From assembly GCF_003363435.1 (NCBI RefSeq), contig NZ_QRCT01000019.1, positions 149,395 to 213,394 of the forward strand: DNA of 64,000 bases, written 5' to 3'. The notes beneath the pieces were generated by a model. The model did no database searches, was not told the DNA's origin, and saw nothing but the letters and a program-made list of their open reading frames with translations. The translations under genes were made by a program, and so were the position numbers. Below, one piece after another: positions 25,857-33,784 of this stretch (its first letter is position 1; each line of letters starts with the position of its first letter). This DNA is from Anaerosacchariphilus polymeriproducens. GTDB lineage: Bacteria; Bacillota; Clostridia; Lachnospirales; Lachnospiraceae.

Positions 25857-27977
25857 TTAACCATTTTTATAAATATTATAATAATACCCTTTTAAATCTA
25901 GAAGTTCCTTATGCGTACCCTGCTCAACAATTTCACCATGATCCATAACAAGGATTCGATTAAATTTATCAATCGTACTTAATCTATGGGAAATCACGAC
26001 GCAGGTCGTATCCAATTTAAATATCTGATTCATAAAATCCTTTTCTGCTTCATTATCTAGAGAACTTGTAGGTTCATCCATGAATAATATCTTAGGATTG
26101 TGAATCAGAGCTCTAGCTAACGCAATTTTTTGTCTTTGTCCTCCCGACAAATTAATTCCCTTTTCTGAGAGAATTGTCTCAAGTCCTAAAGGCAGACTTT
26201 TTATAATTTCTTCAATCCCTGCTTTCTTAGAAACAGCATTCACATATTTATCATCGATATCTTTATTTCCAAAAATTATATTCTCTTTTATCGTACTATT
26301 AAATAATTGAGGTTCTTGTAGAACAATTCCAATTTGCTTTCTATAATCTCGAATATTAATATGATTCACATTAACTCCATCAATCGTAACATTCCCCTGT
26401 TGAGGAGGATAAAGACCCAACAATATTTTTAAAAGCGTACTCTTCCCAGATCCGCTTTTTCCAACGATTGCTATTTTCTCGCCTGGTGTAATTCTTAATG
26501 ATAAATTTTTCAACGTATAATCATCAAACATTGAATATTTAAAATAAATGTTTTCTAAATTTATATCACCATCTTTTATTTGATGCGATTCTTCAAGCAA
26601 TCCCTGCTCCGTATTCGTATTGATAATATCATATAATTTATTTAAATATGTTTTCAAAACCATAATATCCGTATAAGAAGAACTAAGAGAAATGACCGGC
26701 TGCATAAAGGAAGAAGCAAGCGTATTAAAAGCGACTAACATTCCTAATGTAAAAAAGCTTTCAGAAAGACTGAAGCTGCCATACCATATCAAAAATATCG
26801 GAAAGACAATTTGTATAATATTGGAAATATTAGATAAAACAGCTGACCAATTTCCTTTTTCTTTGGAATGTTTTAATTGAAGATTAAATGGTTCTTTCCA
26901 ATTGGAATAAAATACTTCTTCCTTACCCATCGATTTAATCGTCATAATGCCATTAATTGTTTCATTCAATGATTTTTGAACGAGTGTCTGCTGTAATAAT
27001 TCTAAATTTGTAATTTGATTTATTTTATAACTATGAAAAACGGAAACTAAAATCAAAATGCAGCTAACTACCAACACGATAATTGACAAAGAAGCAGAAT
27101 AATTGAACATCATAAACAAATATATAAATATCAATAAAGAATCTATAAAAATCGACACAAAACGCTGTGTTAAAATCTGCCTGATAATCAAATTAGAATT
27201 TACCCTATATAACAATTCACCAGTAGAACGATTTGTAAAAAATGAATAAGGCAGATTCAGTAAATGAGATAATAATTTAGTCATTAGTTCATTGTCAAAT
27301 AAAACTTGTAATTTTACAATCATAAAACTTCGAAACAAATTTAAAAAATAAAAAAGTACCCCAAAAAAGACAATACATATACCGACTTTATTTAGAAAAC
27401 TCATATTAATTGTTGCGATCACCTTATCAATTAATTGCTGCATGGCAATTGGAATAAACAGGCTAATTGCTTGAACCAATATAGAAGTCAAACACAATTT
27501 AACTAATAACGGTTTATTCTTTTTCAAAATAGAAAGAAAATAATGCACAGAATTCGAATCTTTATATGATTGAAACTCTTCGCCAGGCTTTGCAATCAAT
27601 GCACTTTGAGAAAAATTCTTATTAAATTCCTGTCTGTCAATCCATCGCCTTCCTGAGGCCGGGTCTACAATCAGTACTTTATTCCTGCCTGCTCGTTCTA
27701 CTATGACGAAATGTTTATTCTCCCAAAATGCAATGAATGGGAAAAAAGACTTATCAAGCGCATCCAAATCCAGTATTTTTATCCCTTTTGATTCTATCTT
27801 AAAATCGGATAATATTTGTTTTAATTGAAATAAAGTGTACCCCCCTACTGGAACACCATATATTTCCCTTAATTTTGAAAGATTAATATTATATTGATAA
27901 TGGTTACATAACATAGAAACACATGCCAGCCCACACTCGCTATGTTCCATCTGTTCTATAAAACGTACTTTCTTCAT
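25857..27977 (-). CDS. Peptidase-containing ABC exporter (C39 + membrane + ATPase; LanT-type)
   Basis: A 706-residue PCAT. The N-terminal C39 peptidase has its catalytic Cys in MEHSECGLACV (residue 15), His in KHFVIVE and Asp in VDPASGRRW. Six membrane helices follow, then the ATPase: Walker A GKSGSGKST, signature LSGGQRQKIALARALI, Walker B ILFMDEPTSSLD and H-loop VISHRLST. Such exporters cut the leader after a Gly-Gly, Gly-Ser or Gly-Ala pair and export the core. It is divergent from the precursor at 28175, whose leader ends in GS-G, making that precursor the obvious cargo. All catalytic positions look intact. Confidence 0.92.
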   Translation of the reverse strand: MKKVRFIEQMEHSECGLACVSMLCNHYQYNINLSKLREIYGVPVGGYTLFQLKQILSDFKIESKGIKILDLDALDKSFFPFIAFWENKHFVIVERAGRNKVLIVDPASGRRWIDRQEFNKNFSQSALIAKPGEEFQSYKDSNSVHYFLSILKKNKPLLVKLCLTSILVQAISLFIPIAMQQLIDKVIATINMSFLNKVGICIVFFGVLFYFLNLFRSFMIVKLQVLFDNELMTKLLSHLLNLPYSFFTNRSTGELLYRVNSNLIIRQILTQRFVSIFIDSLLIFIYLFMMFNYSASLSIIVLVVSCILILVSVFHSYKINQITNLELLQQTLVQKSLNETINGIMTIKSMGKEEVFYSNWKEPFNLQLKHSKEKGNWSAVLSNISNIIQIVFPIFLIWYGSFSLSESFFTLGMLVAFNTLASSFMQPVISLSSSYTDIMVLKTYLNKLYDIINTNTEQGLLEESHQIKDGDINLENIYFKYSMFDDYTLKNLSLRITPGEKIAIVGKSGSGKSTLLKILLGLYPPQQGNVTIDGVNVNHINIRDYRKQIGIVLQEPQLFNSTIKENIIFGNKDIDDKYVNAVSKKAGIEEIIKSLPLGLETILSEKGINLSGGQRQKIALARALIHNPKILFMDEPTSSLDNEAEKDFMNQIFKLDTTCVVISHRLSTIDKFNRILVMDHGEIVEQGTHKELLDLKGYYYNIYKNG

Positions 27978-28095
27978 TTTTATACAACCCCTTCTTTTAT
28001 CAGCTACATTATGACATGTAATTCACTTTTTTGCAAATTTTATTTACATTATTTTAAGTTTAAATATCCGCATGTCGAATTTTGTCAATAATATG

Positions 28096-28143
28096 TTATG
28101 TAAATATTAGTATACATAATGTATAATTATTATGTAAATATTA
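28096..28143. repeat. Two 14-bp direct repeats upstream of the lanthipeptide-like precursor
   Basis: TTATGTAAATATTA occurs at 28096-28109 and again at 28130-28143, 34 bases apart start to start. The first copy covers the -35 position of a candidate promoter whose -10 (TATAAT) is at 28122-28127; no good -35 hexamer is present. This suggests an activator-dependent promoter or a regulator site shared with the divergent exporter gene. Confidence 0.5.
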
Positions 28144-28174
28144 ACAATTATATAATGTATAGGAGGAATTAAGT

Positions 28175-28423
28175 ATGGCAAAAATTAAAAACGATTTTAA
28201 CAGTCCGGTGGGACCAGCATTTGAGGATCTTTCTATTGAAGAAATGGCGGCTTTACAGGGAAGTGGACGAGGACATTCTCATTCACACTCTCACTCACAT
28301 TCTTCAAGCAGTTCGGTACCAGATTCATCTTCTGAATCATCAACCTCATCATCAAGTTCATCCTCTTCAGCTCCAAGCTTTTCATTCAGTATTTCTTCAG
28401 CAATGACATTTAGACGTCGATAA
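28175..28423 (+). CDS. Cysteine-free, Ser/His-repeat lanthipeptide-type precursor
   Basis: 82 residues, with AGGAGG nine bases before the start. The leader (1-30) is a normal class II lanthipeptide leader: SPVGPAFEDLSIEEMAALQG ending in Gly-Ser, the place a C39 peptidase cuts. The 52-residue core has no Cys. It begins GRG, then has five alternating His-Ser units (34-43), Ser tracts at 43-47, 51-53 and 58-65, an FSFSISS stretch and a C-terminal RRR. By count the core holds 27 Ser, 2 Thr and 5 His. The partner LanM follows 90 bases downstream. Without Cys, no lanthionine can form within the peptide, so dehydrated Ser (dehydroalanine) is the predicted product. Confidence 0.88.
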   Translation: MAKIKNDFNSPVGPAFEDLSIEEMAALQGSGRGHSHSHSHSHSSSSSVPDSSSESSTSSSSSSSSAPSFSFSISSAMTFRRR

Positions 28424-28437
28424 AAGAGGTACATATC

Positions 28438-28475
28438 ATGTATTTAGTGGCTTCAATTGAAGTCACTAGATACAT
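28438..28475 (+). ncRNA. Long hairpin between precursor and LanM genes
   Basis: Nineteen-base arms meet almost without a loop (centre CAATTG). Only two positions are not Watson-Crick, and both can form G-U pairs in RNA. No T-run follows, so it is more likely a processing or stabilising element, or a partial attenuator, than a full terminator. It would allow much more precursor than LanM from one transcript. Confidence 0.6.
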
Positions 28476-28513
28476 TTACGATTCAAAAAAATACATAGGG
28501 GTGGTACCAATAC

Positions 28514-31500
28514 ATGGAAAAAAAAATAATGAAAGATGAATATAAATTTCAATTTGTTAACTCTCTTACTGCAAGAGAACGATTCGATATCTTAAAGACT
28601 CATAAAATGGACATAAAAGTAATCGACAAAAAATATATTGAAAGTTGGCAAAGCAGGAAAAACCTTGCAGATAAAGATTCCTTCTTAATGAAACTGAAAA
28701 TTGAAAAGTTTACGGAAAATGATTTTAATTTTGCAATAAAAGATTTGAATGAAGAAGAAAAAAAACTAATATTTGACCATTTAGAAAAAATGGAATGGTA
28801 TGAAAGGTTTAAAGCAATTTTAGAATTTTTTTATGATTTTAAAGACGAAAACAAAGAAAACTTACAATATGATATCTCATATCCTGTAAGTCCTTTTATA
28901 TATTGGGCAAGTTCCAACATAGAAGAATGCACACGGAAATTAAAAAATATCGAGTTAAGTGATTCTGCATTTGGAGAAATTATGCAGGCACTGTTCTTCA
29001 CTCTTATCAATATTGTGCAAAAATCAATAACAATGGAGTTGCATATTACTAAGAAAAAGAAAACTCTGAAAGGTGACACACCAGAAGAAAGATTCCAAAC
29101 TTTTATTAAGGAGAATTTTGACAGCATTGATTCATTGCTTCGTTTTTATGCAAAATATGCGGCATTAGCTCGAATTTTAACAGTCAAGACATCCTATTTT
29201 GTAGAAAATTTGACTAAAGCAATCACTCGCTTAGACCAAAATGCTGATCTTATAAAAGAAATACTCCATATAGATATATTTAACAAGTCAATTCAAAGTA
29301 TGAAATGTAACGAAGGTGATTCTCACCAAAAAGGAAATGCTGTCATACAATTTATATTTGAGAATAATACTATCATTATTTATAAACCTAGAAATTTAGA
29401 AATCACAAAAAAATATCATGAGTTTATAAAATGGTTCAACGAAAAGAGCGGACTTCTTCCTCTTCCGGTCAATCAAGGTGTCTACAGACAAGATTATACG
29501 TTTGAAACGTTTATTGATTACAAATCATGTAATTCCCAAGAAGAAGTAAAAGATTATTATATAAGGTTTGGTCAGATTATTGCGATTATGCACATACTTT
29601 GTGGAAATGACTTCCATTTAGAAAATATCATTGCGAATGGCTCCTATCCAAATATAATCGATCTGGAAACTTTATTTCAACAGATTATTCCACTTGAATT
29701 TATGGATCGTGCGGATGTCTCCGCTAGAAAGGATATCGTTGATTCTGTAATTAACACCGGTCTGCTTCCATTTATAGCATTTTCTAACAATTTAGAAGGA
29801 AAAGGAATTGACATTAGCGGTTTAAACGGTGGAGATCAAAAGTTACCATTTAAAGTTTTGCTACCTTCAAATTTATACACTGATGAAATGAAATATGAAT
29901 ATCAAGATTATGTTCGTATCGGCTCGAATAATTTACCAATGTTAAAAAACGAAAAAGTCAAATTCACAAAATATTCAAAGTATATCATTGAAGGTTTTCA
30001 AAAAACAAGTAATTTTATAATTGAAAACAAAAATTTGTTTCTTGGTAAGGAAGGTATCTTCCAGATGTTTCAAGGAACTTTGGTGCGTCAGATAATGAAA
30101 AGCACCCAACGATATGTAGTCATGTTAGATTTTTCATATCATCCAAATTGTACTCAGAGTTTCCTTGAAAGAGAAAAACTATTCGAAAATTTATGGGGAT
30201 ATCCTTATAAAAACAAAGAAATTATAAAGCATGAAATTGATGATATGTATTTTGACGATGTCCCAATTTTTTTCACTTATCCGGACTCAAGGGATTTGAT
30301 CACCAGCAAAGGGGTAATCATAAAAGATTATTTTGAAGAATCCAGTTTAAGCAGAGCTATGACCCGAATTAAGAATCTAGATAAGGCAGAAGTTGATAAA
30401 CAAGTTTCCTACATGATAATAAGCTTTGGAGAATATGGAAATGTCAGCAAACAGATTTTAGAAACGAAAAATAAGAAATTTGCAAAAAACATTCTTCAAG
30501 AAACATCACATAATGAAATTAATCTATTAGATGAGTCCTGCAAAATAGCGGATGAAATATTAAAACAAGCAATTTATTCCAACGATAAGCAAACAATCAC
30601 TTGGAGTGATGTCATACAAAACAAAAGCGGAGTATGGGAGCCCGCAGATGTTGATGAAAGTTTATACAGCGGATTAGCTGGAATATCTTTATACTTTCAC
30701 CAATTGTACAAACTGACTAGCCGCTTAATCTATAAAGAAACCTCCGAAAAAGCCCTTTCACTCGCAATTGTAAAATCTCGATATGTAACTGAATTAAATT
30801 CTTATAAGGGACGTGGATCTTTATTATTGCCATTACTAATACTTTATAAAGATACAAAAAAAGAATTATATCAAACAGATATTGAAGAAATAATAGCTTA
30901 CATTGATGAAAACCTGGAGCAAATTGAGCATGCAGACTGGTCTACAGGAATTGCGGGATTGATTCAGAATATATTAAACGCCTATGATCTTTTTGAAAAA
31001 GAAAGCTATCTTAATTTAGCAGAAAAAATCGGTTCAAACTTGATAACTAAACTTTCTTTGATAAGCGATACAGCTCTTTTCAGTGAAATGGACTATGAAG
31101 TTGGTGAAATTTGTTTTTCCTTGTTTAAATTAAGTTTCTATACCAAAAATAAAAGTTTCAAAAAGAAAGCGATCGAATTATTAAATTATCAAAGAAATTC
31201 ATTTGAAAAAGAAAAGAAATTCAAAGCCGACTTAGGAATGACTCGTTTCATGATGCTTGACTTCTATAAAGATGACAAAATGTTGTCAGAAATTGAATTG
31301 ATTTCAACTTCCTTATGTGAAGAAATGAAGGAAAATGATACATTAAACAACGGAAACTTTAAAGATATTGAATTCCTTTTATACTACTATGAATTAACAA
31401 ACAAAAGGGAAACCCTTGAAATCATCCATAAAAAGTTAGAGAATATTTTTTCTTATCGTGAATTCACAAAAGAATTCCGCATACCAACCATTCCTAGCTT

Positions 31501-31630
31501 TATTCCTGTTGGTTTGCTTACAGGTTTAAGCGGAATCGGTTACGAATTGCTTAGATTATACGCTCCTGAAAAAGTGCAAAGTGTTCTAATATTAAGCATC
31601 AATAATGAAGAAGTGTCTCAATATAACTAA
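28514..31630 (+). CDS. lanM: LanM-type lanthipeptide synthetase with intact dehydratase and inactive-looking cyclase domain
   Basis: 1038 residues. The dehydratase half (DUF4135) keeps the motifs that CylM-type enzymes need: Asp269 and His271 (GDSH), Lys291 (KPR), Asp366, His368 and Asn371 (NDFHLEN), Asp383 and Glu385 (IIDLET), Arg525 and Thr531 (VRQIMKST). The LanC-like half from ~715 keeps fold motifs (SGLAGI, STGIAGL, LLTGLSGIGYELLR). Where active cyclases have the catalytic His, a WCxG Cys and a CHG pair, it reads Val863-Gly, Ala-Asp906-Leu-Gly and Asn945-Asn946-Gly. All three zinc ligands are therefore missing. It likely activates and eliminates Ser/Thr but cannot close thioether rings, matching its Cys-free precursor. 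GGGGTGG precedes the start. Confidence 0.9.
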   Translation: MEKKIMKDEYKFQFVNSLTARERFDILKTHKMDIKVIDKKYIESWQSRKNLADKDSFLMKLKIEKFTENDFNFAIKDLNEEEKKLIFDHLEKMEWYERFKAILEFFYDFKDENKENLQYDISYPVSPFIYWASSNIEECTRKLKNIELSDSAFGEIMQALFFTLINIVQKSITMELHITKKKKTLKGDTPEERFQTFIKENFDSIDSLLRFYAKYAALARILTVKTSYFVENLTKAITRLDQNADLIKEILHIDIFNKSIQSMKCNEGDSHQKGNAVIQFIFENNTIIIYKPRNLEITKKYHEFIKWFNEKSGLLPLPVNQGVYRQDYTFETFIDYKSCNSQEEVKDYYIRFGQIIAIMHILCGNDFHLENIIANGSYPNIIDLETLFQQIIPLEFMDRADVSARKDIVDSVINTGLLPFIAFSNNLEGKGIDISGLNGGDQKLPFKVLLPSNLYTDEMKYEYQDYVRIGSNNLPMLKNEKVKFTKYSKYIIEGFQKTSNFIIENKNLFLGKEGIFQMFQGTLVRQIMKSTQRYVVMLDFSYHPNCTQSFLEREKLFENLWGYPYKNKEIIKHEIDDMYFDDVPIFFTYPDSRDLITSKGVIIKDYFEESSLSRAMTRIKNLDKAEVDKQVSYMIISFGEYGNVSKQILETKNKKFAKNILQETSHNEINLLDESCKIADEILKQAIYSNDKQTITWSDVIQNKSGVWEPADVDESLYSGLAGISLYFHQLYKLTSRLIYKETSEKALSLAIVKSRYVTELNSYKGRGSLLLPLLILYKDTKKELYQTDIEEIIAYIDENLEQIEHADWSTGIAGLIQNILNAYDLFEKESYLNLAEKIGSNLITKLSLISDTALFSEMDYEVGEICFSLFKLSFYTKNKSFKKKAIELLNYQRNSFEKEKKFKADLGMTRFMMLDFYKDDKMLSEIELISTSLCEEMKENDTLNNGNFKDIEFLLYYYELTNKRETLEIIHKKLENIFSYREFTKEFRIPTIPSFIPVGLLTGLSGIGYELLRLYAPEKVQSVLILSINNEEVSQYN

Positions 31631-31673
31631 TTTGGGGTTATGGAGAGCTAAGCTCCTTTTGCTTTTTAAAGAA

Positions 31674-31718
31674 AAATCAAGGTTAATTTCTATTATTGAA
31701 GTTTCACCTTGATTTTTT
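31674..31718 (+). terminator. Intrinsic terminator after LanM
   Basis: AAATCAAGGT / ACCTTGATTT arms (10 bp) are followed by TTTTTT. It lies about 45 bases after the LanM stop and runs into the end of the convergent RloB gene. Confidence 0.85.
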
Positions 31719-32376
31719 ATGAGAGTTTTGGGTTTTTTATCTTTCTTTTCATCTGTCCCACCAACTCATGCACCGTTGTACACGGCCACATCTCTGATGG
31801 TTTCATTTTTCCAGCTCTCATACACTGCTCTAATTTCTGCTGGGCAATTCTGACAGCTTTCTCTTCATCACCATTTTTGCAGATTCTACAATATATACCA
31901 ATATCAGCCTTGGAATACTTTTGCCCCGTTTTAATTTCATACACTTTCCCAAATTCAGAGCAACATGTCCATGATTCATGCATTGCAGGCATAGAACCAA
32001 AATAGGCATACATCCAGATTTCAAAACATGGATTCGACCAGCCTACTCCGATTCCCTTTTCTTTTGCTTCACCTATTATATCATCGAAATCTTTCACTTG
32101 ATCTCTGTCAAATACAATCCAAGGCATACGGTATTGCGCCTCATATGATGTCAATGCCATGCATTTGTCTATCATGTCACGTGTTTTGGTTTCTACTACA
32201 CGAATTACTAATTTATTTTTTATCTCCATTGGCAGACTATCACGTATGCCATTAAAATAGCAACGTTCTGTAGCCTCTGTATCGGTAACAATTAGATAGT
32301 AGCCTAATTCAGGCACTTTGACTTTTTTGCGTTGTTCTCTTGTTTTTCGATTACCTGTTCTTTCGTATCTTGCCAC
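31717..32376 (-). CDS. RloB-like protein (AbiLii-type, TOPRIM-like nuclease candidate)
   Basis: 219 residues. The N-terminal basic RKTREQRKKVK stretch leads into IVTDTEATERCYFNGI, the RloB counterpart of the usual EGxTExxYF motif. IVFDRDQVKDFDD follows and looks like the TOPRIM Asp-x-Asp, and then SNPCFEIWMYAYF, the conserved family segment. The gene starts two bases after the ATPase gene stops, so the two form an operon. Family knowledge: RloA/RloB and AbiLi/AbiLii pairs act as abortive-infection or restriction-linked defence, with RloB as the effector. The Glu of the first motif is Asp here. The molecular target is unknown. Confidence 0.8.
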   Translation of the reverse strand: MARYERTGNRKTREQRKKVKVPELGYYLIVTDTEATERCYFNGIRDSLPMEIKNKLVIRVVETKTRDMIDKCMALTSYEAQYRMPWIVFDRDQVKDFDDIIGEAKEKGIGVGWSNPCFEIWMYAYFGSMPAMHESWTCCSEFGKVYEIKTGQKYSKADIGIYCRICKNGDEEKAVRIAQQKLEQCMRAGKMKPSEMWPCTTVHELVGQMKRKIKNPKLS

Positions 32377-32378
32377 TA

Positions 32379-33635
32379 TTAAACCTCCTTAAAAATGTCA
32401 ATACTCTTTAAGGTTGGAATTGCGCCGTACTTACCTACCAGGTAGTTCTTTTCGTAACTCTCATCCTTCCGGATTCTAGTTCCATCTTCATCTACAAAAT
32501 CAGCCAGTGAATATAGTGTTGAAACCCCTTGATAACTTTTTTCTGTAAACCAAATTTCATCTCTTCTAAGCAACTGATTAGATAACTGCCAGGTATCGTG
32601 AGTTGTGAATACTAATTGAGCATGATTTACATTTATTTGTGGATTTATAAATGTAAGGATAAAATTTCTTACCAGTAATGGATGTAATCGTGCGTTCAAT
32701 TCATCTATAAAAAATACGCTTCCTTTACTGATTACTTCTTGTAACTCTGGATATAAAGCAAACATTTTTAAGGTACCTGCAGATTCCATAGCAAAAGGTA
32801 TCTCTGCCATATCATCTGATTCTATCTTTTTATGAAGTGTATTAATTTTATATTTATCTTCTTTTGAGTCTCCCTCTGCCGGTATCTTTTCAACGCGGAA
32901 GTCTTTAATATTTTCATCAAAAGATGCAAAATATTCAACCACTTTCTTTTGCACATTTTTGTCTTCTACAAATTCTTTTGGCAGCCTCCGCGACATAAAA
33001 AAATTAGTAAACACATCTCCAAAATCTGCAAACTGATTTGTAAAGAACCAATCACGGATTGCTTTGCATTTTGCAACCTTTAATTTAGCTCCCAAGGATA
33101 CAATCAGAACCTGCTTTTCTAATGCAACCTCAATATTCTCTCTGCTATTCTTAGATATACCCGACAGATCCAAATTATCCTCTGAACGATAAAATACAGG
33201 GCTATATTTTCTTGCTGTTTTTGCTTTTACATTTAACCATTCTTCTGTAATTCCTTCTTTACCAACGCAGAATCCATAATTATACGATTTTTCCGCTTCA
33301 TCACCAGGAATTATAAAATAGACTTCAAAACTAGATTCTGCATGTTCTGATCTGTTATCAAACAAAAATGGAGTTGGTCTATATTCTGTAAATTTTTCTT
33401 CTTCGTCACCGTACTTAAATGATTCTACTACATATTCTGTCATGTATTCAAATGCATTGTAGACATTTGACTTACCACTGGCATTCGCTCCATAAATTGC
33501 TGCAACCGGTAATATTTTCTCACTTCCGATGCAAACAACACGATCTGAAAATTCTGTCATTTTGGCTGCGGATAAATCTAATGTAGCTTCATCTCTGAAG
33601 GATTTATAATTTTTAAAATTGAACTGTATTAACAT
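32379..33635 (-). CDS. RloA-like AAA ATPase (AbiLi-type, OLD/SMC-like P-loop)
   Basis: A 418-residue ATPase of the AAA_15/AAA_21 group. The family start is LIQFNFKNYKSFRDEATLDL. Walker A is GANASGKSN at about 50, the signature-like region AGTLKMFALYPELQ is near 290, Walker B is VFFIDELNARLHP, and LVFTTHDTWQL forms the switch. These ATPases dimerise and act as phage sensors or regulators of a linked effector, here the RloB-like protein. A promoter lies at 33667-33694. The pair stands between two operons that are unrelated to it and is probably a horizontally acquired defence unit. Confidence 0.85.
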   Translation of the reverse strand: MLIQFNFKNYKSFRDEATLDLSAAKMTEFSDRVVCIGSEKILPVAAIYGANASGKSNVYNAFEYMTEYVVESFKYGDEEEKFTEYRPTPFLFDNRSEHAESSFEVYFIIPGDEAEKSYNYGFCVGKEGITEEWLNVKAKTARKYSPVFYRSEDNLDLSGISKNSRENIEVALEKQVLIVSLGAKLKVAKCKAIRDWFFTNQFADFGDVFTNFFMSRRLPKEFVEDKNVQKKVVEYFASFDENIKDFRVEKIPAEGDSKEDKYKINTLHKKIESDDMAEIPFAMESAGTLKMFALYPELQEVISKGSVFFIDELNARLHPLLVRNFILTFINPQINVNHAQLVFTTHDTWQLSNQLLRRDEIWFTEKSYQGVSTLYSLADFVDEDGTRIRKDESYEKNYLVGKYGAIPTLKSIDIFKEV

Positions 33636-33666
33636 AGTATCTACCTCACCTTCTATTCTATATTCT

Positions 33667-33694
33667 ATTATAACCTCTTTCAGATTAAATTCAA
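33667..33694 (-). promoter_or_regulatory. Promoter of the RloA/RloB pair
   Basis: On the minus strand, TTGAAT (33689-33694) and a perfect TATAAT (33667-33672) are separated by 16 bases, about 30 bases before the ATPase start. Confidence 0.65.
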
Positions 33695-33744
33695 CATATA
33701 AATGTGATTTTTTCTCACTTTGCAGTATTTTATATGGTTTTAAA

Positions 33745-33775
33745 GAGGGAGTGTCGAAAAAATCAACTCTCCCTC
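33745..33775 (-). terminator. Hairpin after the SDR-family gene
   Basis: A GAGGGAG / CTCCCTC stem with a 17-base loop lies about 10 bases beyond the SDR stop (33785), followed on the minus strand by TTTAAAACC. Confidence 0.65.
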
Positions 33776-33784
33776 ATGATTAAT

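Noticed and set aside
28268..28304. Short tandem repeat considered as a CRISPR-like array
   Set aside because: Units are 6 bases, in-frame His-Ser codons with no spacers; this is coding repetition.
28221..28406. Second frame through the Ser/His precursor giving a His/Leu-rich peptide
   Set aside because: Has no ribosome site, and the other frame carries a recognisable lanthipeptide leader. The repeats simply keep several frames open.
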